A DNA stretch of 64,000 bases from positions 1 through 64,000 of the IMG/VR virus record IMGVR_UViG_3300011114_000269; one strand, given 5' to 3'. The notes under the pieces are model-generated. The model had not been told where the DNA came from. It made no database searches and was given only the letters and a program-made list of their open reading frames with translations. The position numbers and the translations under genes were made by a program. How positions within the stretch are numbered: the first letter of the stretch is position 1; every line of letters starts with the position of its first letter. The DNA is from a virus. Below are positions 55,965 through 64,000 of the stretch, piece after piece.

Positions 55965-56420
55965 TTAAATACCTTTACCGAAAGTAACACTAGAGCTTCG
56001 TTCTTTAAACAAAGGCATCTTCGGGTTATTTTCACGCATGAAAGTATTGTCCACCGAGTTCATTTGAGTATCCGCTTGATTGCGGAAATACTCGTCACGT
56101 TGCTCGACAAACTCTACCGGTGTTTTGCAAAGGATAAGGCCACCAGTAACAATGCTGCCGGGGAAGTCTTTATTAGAAGACGAACCAAACAACCTGATCT
56201 CTGGGTGGTCAGATGCTTTTACGGGCTCCCAGCCCTCCTGAAGTTTGGAATTCAAGTTAGTCGGATCATCTTTGCCTAAAGTAGCGATACGAATCCAACG
56301 AAACGCATACCCCGGTTCCGGCTTGGGATCAGGGAGAAGTTGTGGAGGTTTCCAGCGCGTAGGACGAGCGGTAGCTTCACGAGTGTCGGTTTCTCTACTT
56401 TTGCGAATTTGTTCAGTCAT
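55965..56420 (-). CDS. Hypothetical head-region protein
   Basis: A 151-residue protein. PKPEPGYAFRWIRIATLGKDDPTNLNSKLQEGWEPV is a conserved phage signature, followed by GGLILCKTPVEFVEQRDEYF. The N-terminus is charged and disordered. It overlaps the scaffold gene by ATGA, indicating coupled translation and a head-assembly role. Function unknown. Confidence 0.65.
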   Translation of the reverse strand: MTEQIRKSRETDTREATARPTRWKPPQLLPDPKPEPGYAFRWIRIATLGKDDPTNLNSKLQEGWEPVKASDHPEIRLFGSSSNKDFPGSIVTGGLILCKTPVEFVEQRDEYFRNQADTQMNSVDNTFMRENNPKMPLFKERSSSVTFGKGI

Positions 56421-57370
56421 GCTTGTTTCCTCATTTCTTCAGCAACCTTACGAGCATAAAGTTCCAAAGGAACCCCAAGCCGCTTGGCGATATTTACCTG
56501 CGTTTGCGTAAGTACGATCTTTTTAGGCGCTGTACTACGGGATGCCGGTGCTACAACATTTGATTTTTGTCGCTGAGATGTTTTCGCATCAGCGGGTTCC
56601 TCTGCAAATGCCTCAGGGAACCTTGCTCTCATTTCCTTATCAATGGCTTCAAAGTATTCTTTGCTGCCATTTTGAATTCCTGCATTTAGAACATCTTCAT
56701 GGAATGTTACTGCATATGCAGTCATACCAGCTTTTTTACCCCACCAAGGATTTTTATCTATCCATTCCTGAGTATCGGGGTGAATCGACTCTTGTGGAGT
56801 CGGTTGTTGCGGTTGTACTACAGTTTTTGGCGGTTGTAAAGGGGCAGGCTTAAAATTATTTACCTTATCTGCCCGGATTGCAGCAGCGGTTAGCTTTGAT
56901 TGAGCCTTAATAAGCCGGTCAGTATCACCGGATTCATAGGCTTCTTTATATTCCCGTTGAGCGGAATCAATCTCAGACTCTACAACTTTCTTAGCCTGCT
57001 CCAATAAAGCAGTTTGGTTAGTAGCCAAAGAACCTTGCAAACGTTTGTTCTCTTCTACAACAGCTTCAGCCATACGCAATGCTTCTTCGCGCTCACGTAA
57101 TGCTGCTTCTTTTGCTCGACGCTCTTCGTGGTATCCTTTATTAATATGGGATAACCGGTCTTTCAGCTTCTGGTCAGAATATTTAGATAACTCCTCGTCC
57201 GTTACCGGAGCAGGAGCTTCTTTCATTGGAGTGCGATGCCTGTCAGCTTCAGGAGTATCGTCAATAACTTCAATGTCCGGCTCAGGAGCTACTACTTTTC
57301 CACCTTCTCGTGGATTTTTAGCTTCTATTTCATCTGGAAATTCAAACTCAGTTTTTTCAATTTCAGCCAT
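56417..57370 (-). CDS. Scaffolding protein
   Basis: A 317-residue acidic protein with a long central coiled coil (about 80-190, REREEALRMAEAVVEENKRLQG). The N-terminus is disordered and acidic, and the C-terminus basic (KKIVLTQTQVNIAKRLGVPLELYARKVAEE). This charge pattern and the place between capsid and portal genes are typical of phage scaffolds, which guide prohead assembly and leave before packaging. No protease domain is fused. Confidence 0.75.
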   Translation of the reverse strand: MAEIEKTEFEFPDEIEAKNPREGGKVVAPEPDIEVIDDTPEADRHRTPMKEAPAPVTDEELSKYSDQKLKDRLSHINKGYHEERRAKEAALREREEALRMAEAVVEENKRLQGSLATNQTALLEQAKKVVESEIDSAQREYKEAYESGDTDRLIKAQSKLTAAAIRADKVNNFKPAPLQPPKTVVQPQQPTPQESIHPDTQEWIDKNPWWGKKAGMTAYAVTFHEDVLNAGIQNGSKEYFEAIDKEMRARFPEAFAEEPADAKTSQRQKSNVVAPASRSTAPKKIVLTQTQVNIAKRLGVPLELYARKVAEEMRKQA

Positions 57371-57379
57371 GATGACTCC

Positions 57380-57787
57380 TTATGGACGTTGAATGCCGCG
57401 AGGGTCTTGCACAACAGCTTCAACAGATTCATCGTGGATTAATCGCCATTCTGTTCCGTGAATTTTCATGCGAGTACCAGTGTTTGGCCTAGTAAGAATG
57501 AAATCTCCTACCTTGCAGCTTGGGCCGCTAGGGAATCGTTTTTCATCTTTGTAAGCATCTGGCCCCATTTTTGCCACAAATAACACGGGGGATAAAAGCT
57601 CCTCGTGATGCATCATTTGTGCAGTTTTTACTAGTCCTAAACCTGAATCTCCTATTTCTTCTTCAGCTTTAGGAACCATACACAATAAATAATATGTGGA
57701 TGGATCAGGTACTTGTTTGGCCTTTTCTTCTGGGTCAGTATTTAATATCCCAGATAAATCAACCGCAGCGACATTAAAGTCATTCAT
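57380..57787 (-). CDS. GroES-like co-chaperonin
   Basis: A 135-residue protein. The second half follows the GroES fold: LLCMVPKAEEE...GLGLVKTAQ (roof/mobile loop region), LFVAKMGPDAY, then CKVGDFILTRPNTGTRMKIHGTEWRLIHDESVEAVV, the conserved beta-barrel end. T4 gp31 is the best-known phage case; it works with host GroEL to fold the capsid protein. Its site between scaffold and portal genes supports the same role. The fold assignment rests on pattern, not a search. Confidence 0.65.
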   Translation of the reverse strand: MNDFNVAAVDLSGILNTDPEEKAKQVPDPSTYYLLCMVPKAEEEIGDSGLGLVKTAQMMHHEELLSPVLFVAKMGPDAYKDEKRFPSGPSCKVGDFILTRPNTGTRMKIHGTEWRLIHDESVEAVVQDPRGIQRP

Positions 57788-57867
57788 TTATTTTCCTTAC
57801 TAACACGCATGGGGTTTGAGCGTATTTCGGCGGGTAACCCCAGATAAACCCATCCAAACTTAATCAT
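57784..57867 (-). CDS. Mini protein coupled to co-chaperonin gene
   Basis: A 27-residue frame, MIKFGWVYLGLPAEIRSNPM..., whose ATG overlaps the end of the gene at 57860 (8 bases) and whose stop overlaps the co-chaperonin start (ATGA). The double overlap suggests it is translated, at least to deliver ribosomes to the next gene. Amphipathic; function unknown. Confidence 0.45.
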   Translation of the reverse strand: MIKFGWVYLGLPAEIRSNPMRVSKENK

Positions 57868-58048
57868 CCGATTGCTGCAAACGTTTTTCCATATCTTTTA
57901 CATAGTATAAAGATTTAGTTAAACCAAGTATCTGACCGCACAAATATTTATACTCTGAAAAATCATTAATTGCGCCAGAAGTAATTACTTGATTTAATTG
58001 TTGTATATCTTCATCTATATCTTTAATTAATGCGCTCATTGCATCCAT
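57860..58048 (-). CDS. Small helical protein
   Basis: A 62-residue protein (MDAMSALIKDIDEDIQQLNQVI) made of helices with a coiled-coil-like first part. It overlaps the portal stop by one base (TAATG). Small proteins of this type often follow portal genes. Function unknown. Confidence 0.6.
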   Translation of the reverse strand: MDAMSALIKDIDEDIQQLNQVITSGAINDFSEYKYLCGQILGLTKSLYYVKDMEKRLQQSDD

Positions 58049-60525
58049 TACATACCTCCGGGAGTTAGTTTCTGTTGCTGAAGTTGATCTTTATGCATCA
58101 TGCCTTGCTGATGTAATTGAGCCTGTTGTTGTTGGGCTTGTTGCTGTGCAGCTTGTGCTTGTGCAGCTTTTTGAGCATTAATTTGAAGCTGTTGCTGGTG
58201 CAATTGCTCCGCTTGCATAGCTTCTTGCTCAATTTGCATGGGGTTAATGCCGCTTTTATCCGCATCCAAAGCTAATCGGGCTTGGGCCAACACAATGTCA
58301 GCGTCAATCTTTTTGGCTTTGCTATCTGCTTCTTGTTTTTTAATCTGAAGCTCTTGCATCTGCATTTGAATGATTGGGTCTTGCATTTGTTGCTGGGCTT
58401 GAGCTTGCGCGGCTTGGGACTTGTTCATCTGTAGCAACTGCTGCGATGCTTGCGCTACAGCACGAGACAACTCAACTTCTAATTGAGGAGGAAGCTCAAC
58501 ATCAGGCTTAGGCAGTGGAGCGCCAAGACGTTCTTCAATCTTAGTGCGGTACAAGAATCCAAGGTGTTCTGCAATGTGAGCTTGAATAGCCGCTTGCATT
58601 TGTTGGGCCATAGGATTTTGGCCTATTTGCGCCGCAATCATTGGGTCTTGCATAAATGTTGAATGCACTGCAATGTGGGCTTCATGGTCTTGGTAGATAA
58701 ATGCCTTGGTAGGTTTACCTTTTAAGAAAGCCATGTTTTCACTAATAGGATCACGTGGCTTTTGATCGTCCTCAATAGGCACAATCTTGTCGGCATTTTT
58801 TACGCCCAGAACTTCAATCATCTGACGATGCAAATATGGCAAGTCATAGATATTTGGAGCTTGAGCAGACAATTGGGTAACTGCCTGATATTGCATAATC
58901 CGCTGCGCCATTGTGGTGCTGTTGGGATCGCTAACCGGAATAATCTCAACCAAATCATAGTCTGCTTGCTTGGCTTTACGATTTCCGCCTTCAGGCTTGT
59001 AGCTGTATTCTTCTGGTGTGTGGTCACGAATTAACGTTTTGAGCAGTCTAAATTCCTGCTTCATAGAATAGTGAACACGAGCTTGAACGGCGCTCATTGT
59101 TTTAAGCTGACGCTCTAGCAATGCCAGAGTAGTTCCAACGGGAGCATTTGCTCCCATGTCGCTAACTTGAATATCAGCTATTGAGCCAAGGCGACGGCCT
59201 TCTTCTGTAATCTGATTAAGCAGGGCCAGCAAAACTTGGCTAGGCTCTTTGTAGGGAAGCGGCATGATGTTGTCACGCAAGACTCCACTGGCAATATCTA
59301 CATCACGGAATTCTCCTGGTGCAATTGGTGTATCGTCGCCTTTAACCCGCAAGCCGCGAGTTTTCATACCACCGGGAAGATTGCTCAGCGTACCAGCATC
59401 TACCAACTGGCGAATTAAAGAAGTGCCAGCGCGGGCATATCCGCCAATTAAGTGAATCAGTCCCAGACCATAAGCACCAAAGCCGGGTACATAGGTGTAC
59501 TGTACAAAGTGTTGGCGTTTTTGTTTTGTCTTGTCATCCTCTTCCCAGTTACGGCGAATAGCTAGGATTTCAGTAGTGCTTCGGTCAATGGTAACTACAT
59601 AGGGACGGGCTACTCCATCTTTATCCTCGTACCCCGGCATGTCGTAGTCAACATGGATTTCATAAATTTGGTAGCGGTCATCATCAGTTAAAGAATAACC
59701 CTGACCTTCAGCTTTTTTCTTTTCTACATCAGTATGAGTATTGTCTGGTTCGCCCAGATCAATATCCCGATAAAAGCCCGCAACTTGCAAGTGGCGAATA
59801 TCATTTTTGGTTTTACGCATTAAGTGCGTAACACGTTCTGCTGTATTGGCACTAGACGCACCATAAGGAATAATTAAATCTTCAGCAGGAATAAACATTG
59901 CCGTCTGGCGATTCAATGCTGGGTCAAAGTAAACTTTCTTAAATGCTGCTCCAGCTAGGCCAAGGTTATACAAAAGCCTTTCATGTTCAGGCCGGTACTC
60001 GGTCATTACATCTGTTAGCTGGTAGTTCATGTCCTCACGTACACGTTCTGCTGCTTCTACAGTTTCTTGGTCATCATCGCCAATGATCTGAGTCTTAACC
60101 GGGCCTTGTGCCGGAAAACTTTCAGTAATGGTTTCCGACTGGAATCGGATTGCGGCTTCAGTCAGGATAGTAGAAAAAACTCCACAAGCGCCATTCCAAG
60201 GTTCTGTTCTTTCTTCATAGTTCATGCCAAGGACTTCTAGCCCTTTAACGTACATATCAACCCAATCTTTTCTGGATTGAATATCGGCTTCAACTAACTC
60301 GATTAATTCAGAGCCAAGTTTTTGTAACTCGCCATCGTCCATTGCCTCTGCTAAGTTTTCATCAAAATCACCTTCGCCGTGGGAAAGAATTTCAATTTCC
60401 ATATCCCCTGCGTGAACCGTAACGCTATCAGGATTTTCTACTTCAATTTCAAGTGGGCTTTCATCCAATGTATCAATACCCATTGGTGCTTGATATAGGG
60501 AAGGGGCCATGCTGTTGGTTGCCAT
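58048..60525 (-). CDS. Portal protein, P22-like
   Basis: An 825-residue protein of the P22-type portal family. It has SRKDWVDMYVKGLEVLGMNYEERTEPWNGACGVFSTILTEAAIRFQSE, PAEDLIIPYGA, and a crown region with GTLSNLPGGMKTRGLR. The C-terminal 200 residues are a Gln-rich coiled barrel (QAQQQMQDPIIQMQMQEL). Twelve copies form the DNA channel at one capsid vertex. The length is larger than P22 gp1 (725) because of the extended barrel. It lies directly after the terminase gene. Confidence 0.85.
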   Translation of the reverse strand: MATNSMAPSLYQAPMGIDTLDESPLEIEVENPDSVTVHAGDMEIEILSHGEGDFDENLAEAMDDGELQKLGSELIELVEADIQSRKDWVDMYVKGLEVLGMNYEERTEPWNGACGVFSTILTEAAIRFQSETITESFPAQGPVKTQIIGDDDQETVEAAERVREDMNYQLTDVMTEYRPEHERLLYNLGLAGAAFKKVYFDPALNRQTAMFIPAEDLIIPYGASSANTAERVTHLMRKTKNDIRHLQVAGFYRDIDLGEPDNTHTDVEKKKAEGQGYSLTDDDRYQIYEIHVDYDMPGYEDKDGVARPYVVTIDRSTTEILAIRRNWEEDDKTKQKRQHFVQYTYVPGFGAYGLGLIHLIGGYARAGTSLIRQLVDAGTLSNLPGGMKTRGLRVKGDDTPIAPGEFRDVDIASGVLRDNIMPLPYKEPSQVLLALLNQITEEGRRLGSIADIQVSDMGANAPVGTTLALLERQLKTMSAVQARVHYSMKQEFRLLKTLIRDHTPEEYSYKPEGGNRKAKQADYDLVEIIPVSDPNSTTMAQRIMQYQAVTQLSAQAPNIYDLPYLHRQMIEVLGVKNADKIVPIEDDQKPRDPISENMAFLKGKPTKAFIYQDHEAHIAVHSTFMQDPMIAAQIGQNPMAQQMQAAIQAHIAEHLGFLYRTKIEERLGAPLPKPDVELPPQLEVELSRAVAQASQQLLQMNKSQAAQAQAQQQMQDPIIQMQMQELQIKKQEADSKAKKIDADIVLAQARLALDADKSGINPMQIEQEAMQAEQLHQQQLQINAQKAAQAQAAQQQAQQQQAQLHQQGMMHKDQLQQQKLTPGGM

Positions 60526-60534
60526 ATGTATTCC

Positions 60535-62025
60535 TTAATAGTAAGTGTTCTTGCGGCGGAAACTCTTTATCTCTTCTTTTTCGTCTGAGTCCAAACGGAT
60601 AAAGCCACCTTTTCTAAACCGAATTAATGCCTGTGTTGATGAGTCCACCAAGTCATCGTGATCCCCGTTAGGGAAAGCTGCCATCTGCTCAATCACTTCT
60701 GTAGCCCACCTTGTTTCAGGAGCCCACACTTTACCACTACTAAATAAATCGGTAATGGAATTGATACGCACAAATTTATCATTGCCACGGGTAGGCGTGT
60801 ATTCTGACACCATTATCCCCATTTGTCTAAGCTCAAATACCAGTGGAGCCCCAGCCGCTTTGGCTTCAATGATACAAGCATCAGGTTCCCACTCTTGGTA
60901 CATAACCAGAGCCTTGGCCTTTAGTTCTGGAAACTCCATCCGTTTTTGGAATGCGTCTAGCAAGATAACGTTGATGTTATTAGCATCGTCGTCCATCCTA
61001 AAAACACCCCAAGTCGTGCAGGCGGAATAGTCAGACCGCTCGTTTTTTGTAAACGCCGTATCCCAAGACTGAATAATAAAGTCACAAGGAGGCGGTCTTT
61101 CCTGTTTCCATATCTTCCACCATTCCCGTTTAACTAAAGCGCCCTCTTCCCCGGTAGGTGTCTGTTGGTACTGCGCATACCATTTAGCCGGGGGTAGTTC
61201 ATCCCTCAGAGCTTCCAACTCCTTAGCCGACCAGAATTCAGGCCATAAGGGTTTACCCGAAGGCATAATGGCAGGGAATTCAATTACTTCCCACTCCTCC
61301 CCTTTATCCCGGAGCATGGCATCTTTGATAACTCTGCCGGTTAGATCTCTTTCGCCCCAGCGGGTCATCACGATGACAATCGCTCCTCCCGGCTGTAAAC
61401 GCTGACGCGGCCCAGAGGTGTACCACTCATACACTTTATCAAAGACAGACGGATCGCCCGACGCTAAAGCCGCTTCCTGTTCTGAATGAGGATCGTCAAT
61501 GATAAGTAAGTCTGCCCCCTTACCAGTAACCGTACCACCCACACCAATAGCAAAGTATTCCCCGTTCTGATTAGTAGCCCACCGGCCCGCCGCCTTACTG
61601 TCCTGCCTCAAACTTACATTAGGGAATACCCTAGCATACGCTTCTGACCCAACCAAGTTCCTTACCTTACGTCCAAACCCCACAGCCAGATCCGCCGTGT
61701 TAGAAGACTGAATCACCTTCTTATCAGGGTACTTTCCTAAAAACCAAGACGTTAGTAAATAGGAGGCAAACTCAGACTTAGTGTGCCGAGGTGGCATATT
61801 AATGATGAGTCTCTTCAAACTCCCATCGGCGATAGCCTCGAATTTTTTTGCCATAACAGCGTGGTGTCTCCCGTGAATAAATCCGGGCCACATTAGCTTT
61901 ACGTACTCCATAAACGACTTCTGAGCCAACTCCCTGCTCAAAGCCGTCTTGTATTCCATCACATCCGCCATGAATTTTTCGTATTCAGCGGGCTCCAACT
62001 TGTCAATCAAGTCCTCTAACTTCAT
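60535..62025 (-). CDS. terL: Terminase large subunit
   Basis: A 496-residue packaging motor. The Walker A-like site is MPPRHTKSE (77-85), Walker B LLIIDDPHSE (173-182), and the coupling motif VIVMTRW (about 217-223). The C-terminal nuclease has QSWDTAF (D322), IIEAKAAG (E387) and NGDHDDLVD (D455-D461). It hydrolyses ATP to pump DNA and cuts concatemers. It overlaps the upstream methyltransferase gene by ATGA. Confidence 0.92.
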   Translation of the reverse strand: MKLEDLIDKLEPAEYEKFMADVMEYKTALSRELAQKSFMEYVKLMWPGFIHGRHHAVMAKKFEAIADGSLKRLIINMPPRHTKSEFASYLLTSWFLGKYPDKKVIQSSNTADLAVGFGRKVRNLVGSEAYARVFPNVSLRQDSKAAGRWATNQNGEYFAIGVGGTVTGKGADLLIIDDPHSEQEAALASGDPSVFDKVYEWYTSGPRQRLQPGGAIVIVMTRWGERDLTGRVIKDAMLRDKGEEWEVIEFPAIMPSGKPLWPEFWSAKELEALRDELPPAKWYAQYQQTPTGEEGALVKREWWKIWKQERPPPCDFIIQSWDTAFTKNERSDYSACTTWGVFRMDDDANNINVILLDAFQKRMEFPELKAKALVMYQEWEPDACIIEAKAAGAPLVFELRQMGIMVSEYTPTRGNDKFVRINSITDLFSSGKVWAPETRWATEVIEQMAAFPNGDHDDLVDSSTQALIRFRKGGFIRLDSDEKEEIKSFRRKNTYY

Positions 62026-62429
62026 AGAGTACCTCTATAAACAACCACCGCCGACGGGAAAGGAGCAGAGTTTTTTGCATTCCCAAACTTAAGCCGCCCA
62101 CGGATAAATTCAATCTCACCCTTCATAGCATAGTCGTGCCACCACTTTGTATCCGTCCTAGCAGGCACAAGACATACAACAGTAGCCTTAGACTCCCAAG
62201 CTTTTTTCATCCATAAACCAATCTCCCGCCCATACGGAGGGTTCATCCAGCACACCCCAGTCCATTCCTGCTTCAATCCATCGTCTTCTTTAGTAAAAAA
62301 CTTCTTACATTTTGCATTGTCAACACTGGCGCAAACGTCCAACTCAAAGCCGTACAAATCATCGTACTTTTTAAAAAAACTCATGGGTGTTGCCCACAAA
62401 TCTGTCTCGCTAGAAAAATGTACCTTCAT
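62022..62429 (-). CDS. Phage DNA N6-adenine methyltransferase
   Basis: A 135-residue protein of the phage Dam-like family (PF05869-type). It begins SETDLWATPMSFFKKYDDLYGFELDVCAS and has the catalytic MNPPYGREIG motif (about 74-83), a variant of DPPY. It methylates adenine, which may protect DNA from host nucleases or mark packaging sites. It overlaps its neighbours by ATGA. No cognate restriction enzyme is present. Confidence 0.82.
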   Translation of the reverse strand: MKVHFSSETDLWATPMSFFKKYDDLYGFELDVCASVDNAKCKKFFTKEDDGLKQEWTGVCWMNPPYGREIGLWMKKAWESKATVVCLVPARTDTKWWHDYAMKGEIEFIRGRLKFGNAKNSAPFPSAVVVYRGTL

Positions 62430-62728
62430 TGGATAGTCCTAAAGTTAATGTACACAGGCCTGACCGTCCTGCCCTTACCCTTTAACTTCTTCACAACCCC
62501 CAATTCCACTAAGTTATCCACAATCCGCTTCGTATTCCCCAGCCCAGCCTTCCCCCTCTGGTACGCAATCTCCCTCAAAGACGGCGAGTACCCAAACTTC
62601 TTCCACCACTCATCAATAATCAAAAACACTTCGCTCTGTCCGGGGCTCATATCCTTCTCCATACACTGTTCATACGTCAAATCCGCCAACCTTTGCTGCA
62701 TCTTCTTGTTTATTTGCACTATTCCCAT
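62426..62728 (-). CDS. LexA-like winged-helix regulator
   Basis: A 100-residue protein starting MGIVQINKKMQQRL with AAGGA 5 bases upstream. Residues 26-85 (MSPGQSEVFLIIDEWWKKFGYSPSLREIAYQRG...RIVDNLVELGVVKKLKGKGR) fit the LexA N-terminal DNA-binding domain. The protease/dimerisation domain is missing. It is the first gene of the late operon, next to the composite repeat at 62821, so it may be the late regulator that binds that element. The link is inference. Confidence 0.7.
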   Translation of the reverse strand: MGIVQINKKMQQRLADLTYEQCMEKDMSPGQSEVFLIIDEWWKKFGYSPSLREIAYQRGKAGLGNTKRIVDNLVELGVVKKLKGKGRTVRPVYINFRTIQ

Positions 62729-62820
62729 GTCAGTCCTTGCCAAAATTACTATTCTTGTGAAAACCAAGGCGATTTTGCCCTAAATTCTTGCATTTTTTAC
62801 GTTTCCGTTTTGAAAAAAGC

Positions 62821-62891
62821 CGTTATAAATCAACTGTTTAGCTCTACTTCCTAGAATTTAGGTGTCATCTGGTAACGTTACCACTCGGAAT
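62821..62891 (+). promoter_or_regulatory. Composite repeat element, copy 3
   Basis: Plus strand: CGTTATAAATCAAC (62821-62834), a 16-base spacer, CTAGAATTTAG (62851-62861), then GTAACGTTACCACTCGGAAT (62872-62891). It is the inverted partner of the element at 22211-22279. It lies between the small terminase gene and the LexA-like gene. Read on the minus strand, into the late genes, TATAAC of its inner end could serve as a -10 box, with the palindrome about 40 bases further upstream. Confidence 0.75.
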
Positions 62892-62951
62892 AATTGTGAA
62901 AATGGCAAGGAACGTGTTTCCAATTTTTATATACCCCCCACCCCTTTGCAT

Positions 62952-63683
62952 TTAGGAAGACAAGGGGGGGTCTTCTGGATTTTGGTCATCGGTGAATGGG
63001 GAAAAAGATTCTTGGTCAGACGGTTTGTGTGGAGTAGTATGCAAGTTATGCAGGGACTCCTCGCTTGCATTTGGGGGGGTGGCGGGTGGGTGGGTGTCGT
63101 CCGGCGGGTTTTCCGAGTCGGCCTGTGGCGCAAGCTCGGCTAGCAGAGAATCAGCGTCAACATCTACCGCGTCGATTGATTGAGCCCGCATGATCGCGCG
63201 TAACTGTTCGAGCACCTGTGCTTTAGCGTCTACGCTATGTTTTATGGTGGTGACTTCTTTGCGTTCGGTGAAGGCCGCAACCTCTGTAACAGTACCCAAC
63301 ACTTTAGCCGCCGCCACTTTAGTCGCCTGTTTTGCATCAGGATCGATAACCACTTGCACTAGGGATTGAATGACCAAAGCACGGAGAGCAGCAGGGGATT
63401 GGTATTCCTGAGCCGCTAATGCCAGCTTGTAAGCTTCGATTTCACGATTTACGGCAGGGTGGGCCGCCACCTCATATGGTGCGGTATGGATTGTCGCTGG
63501 AGTCGCGTTAGGTTTATATGATCGCCTGTAGGCTTCGGCCTTAGTAGCGCCCTTAGCGACTTCCCTAGCGAATGTCTTTTGTTTATGGGTTAACTCTTTG
63601 GAAACGCCTATAGAAAACAATTGTTCTAGTGGGACTGTATCTAGCGCTTGGTTTACTTCCTTCCTTGACAATTTACGCTGCAT
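62952..63683 (-). CDS. terS: Putative terminase small subunit
   Basis: A 243-residue protein starting MQRKLSRKEVNQALDTV, with AAAGGCGAAGCC just upstream. Residues 28-55 (LTHKQKTFAREVAKGATKAEAYRRSY) match the helix-turn-helix start of small terminase (Terminase_2-like) proteins. The centre is helical, and the C-terminal 60 residues are disordered and rich in Pro, Ser and Asp. Position upstream of the large terminase supports DNA recognition for packaging. A reading back to 63785 lacks a ribosome-binding site. Confidence 0.7.
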   Translation of the reverse strand: MQRKLSRKEVNQALDTVPLEQLFSIGVSKELTHKQKTFAREVAKGATKAEAYRRSYKPNATPATIHTAPYEVAAHPAVNREIEAYKLALAAQEYQSPAALRALVIQSLVQVVIDPDAKQATKVAAAKVLGTVTEVAAFTERKEVTTIKHSVDAKAQVLEQLRAIMRAQSIDAVDVDADSLLAELAPQADSENPPDDTHPPATPPNASEESLHNLHTTPHKPSDQESFSPFTDDQNPEDPPLSS

Positions 63684-63964
63684 GGCTTCGCCTTTCAATA
63701 CCGCCGCGACCACCGCGACCATGCGCGGATTATAGGAACAAATCAGGAAACCATGCAAGCGTCTGTCCAGCATGGATAAAACCACAGTAACAATGCTTGC
63801 TATTGTCCCTCTAAAGTACTGTATATAAACCCATTAGGGTTTTGGAGGGGTCTTATAGATCAATAACTTACAAGAGTTGGCACGATTCTATTATGCTATA
63901 TAGGTAAGAGGGTAAGATATATCAGGCAGCACAACACCTCTACTGCCACCTACAAAGGCTAAAC
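63684..63964. promoter_or_regulatory. Divergent control region, right copy
   Basis: Between the small terminase start and the early gene start at 63965 there is no gene. It holds the same ACAAT-7 nt-ATTGT inverted repeat, AAACCC-ATTA-GGGTTT hairpin and TTGGCA/TATATA boxes as bases 1-193. It is 6 bases shorter just before the early ribosome-binding site. Confidence 0.55.
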
Positions 63965-64000
63965 CATGACCACCATTACAGGTACACAAATAGACGACTT
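63779..64000. repeat. Right copy of imperfect terminal repeat
   Basis: It matches 1-220 in the same orientation. Five of the seven bases between the ACAAT and ATTGT arms differ, there are single changes elsewhere, and CTGAAA near 180 is absent here. It continues to the window edge, so its full length is unknown. Confidence 0.9.
63965..64000 (+). CDS. Start of early gene, cut by window end
   Basis: The first 12 codons (MTTITGTQIDDF) are the same as those of the gene at 194. The window ends here. This is the wrap-around copy, not evidence for a second gene. Confidence 0.8.

Noticed and set aside
1-64000. Integrated prophage
   Set aside because: No integrase, attachment-site pair or host gene is visible, and the ends repeat each other.

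Overview
The window is a complete, gene-dense tailed-bacteriophage genome of about 63.78 kb. The last 222 bases repeat the first 220 imperfectly, so the sequence closes on itself at the divergent early/terminase promoter region. The gene content is that of a short-tailed (podovirus-like) phage: P22-type portal, large terminase, scaffold, gpT-like major capsid protein, connector proteins, a gp10-like stabilisation protein, several very large ejection or tail proteins, and no tape measure, sheath or tail tube. Lipoprotein, holin and M15 endolysin genes, sigma70-type promoters and Shine-Dalgarno sites indicate a Gram-negative host. The gene families resemble uncultured freshwater phages, but host and habitat are inference. 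I see no integrase, DNA polymerase or RNA polymerase gene.

The layout is four blocks. (1) 194-5901, plus strand: about 24 tightly overlapping small early genes, mostly of unknown function, three of them behind a repeated two-hairpin leader. (2) 5902-13328, minus strand: a replication and recombination operon that reads, from the right, Cas4-like exonuclease, Erf annealing protein, SSB-like protein, small regulators, YbcO-like nuclease, PP-loop (PAPS reductase-like) enzyme, a superfamily 2 helicase interrupted by an intein, and a Toprim primase. (3) 13444-22196, plus strand: a homing-endonuclease-disturbed VRR-NUC locus, a roughly 1-kb non-coding region with an initiator-like tRNA, an independently transcribed small RNA and other structured RNAs, then about 25 small accessory genes ending in a ParB-like protein. 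(4) 22280-63683, minus strand: the late block with packaging, head, connector, tail, lysis and ejection genes.

The most unusual feature is inside the helicase. The gene carries an intein with intact splicing residues, and within the intein, in the +1 reading frame, lies a complete HNH homing endonuclease with its own ribosome-binding site. Other signals worth attention are a roughly 70-bp composite element in inverted orientation at both ends of the 40-kb late block, with its core palindrome repeated inside the replication operon; a covarying tandem-hairpin leader present three times; a small RNA with its own promoter, terminator and a 7-bp pseudoknot possibility; and a chain of accessory genes joined by one repeated coding/ribosome-binding junction.

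How the parts probably work together: the early genes and replication operon take over the host and build DNA using host polymerase. The Cas4-like nuclease, Erf and SSB-like protein supply single-strand annealing recombination. The LexA-like winged-helix protein and the palindromic elements are candidates for the late switch. The late operon then builds a head with a phage GroES-like co-chaperonin, fills it through the terminase, and attaches an adhesive short tail carrying ejection proteins.
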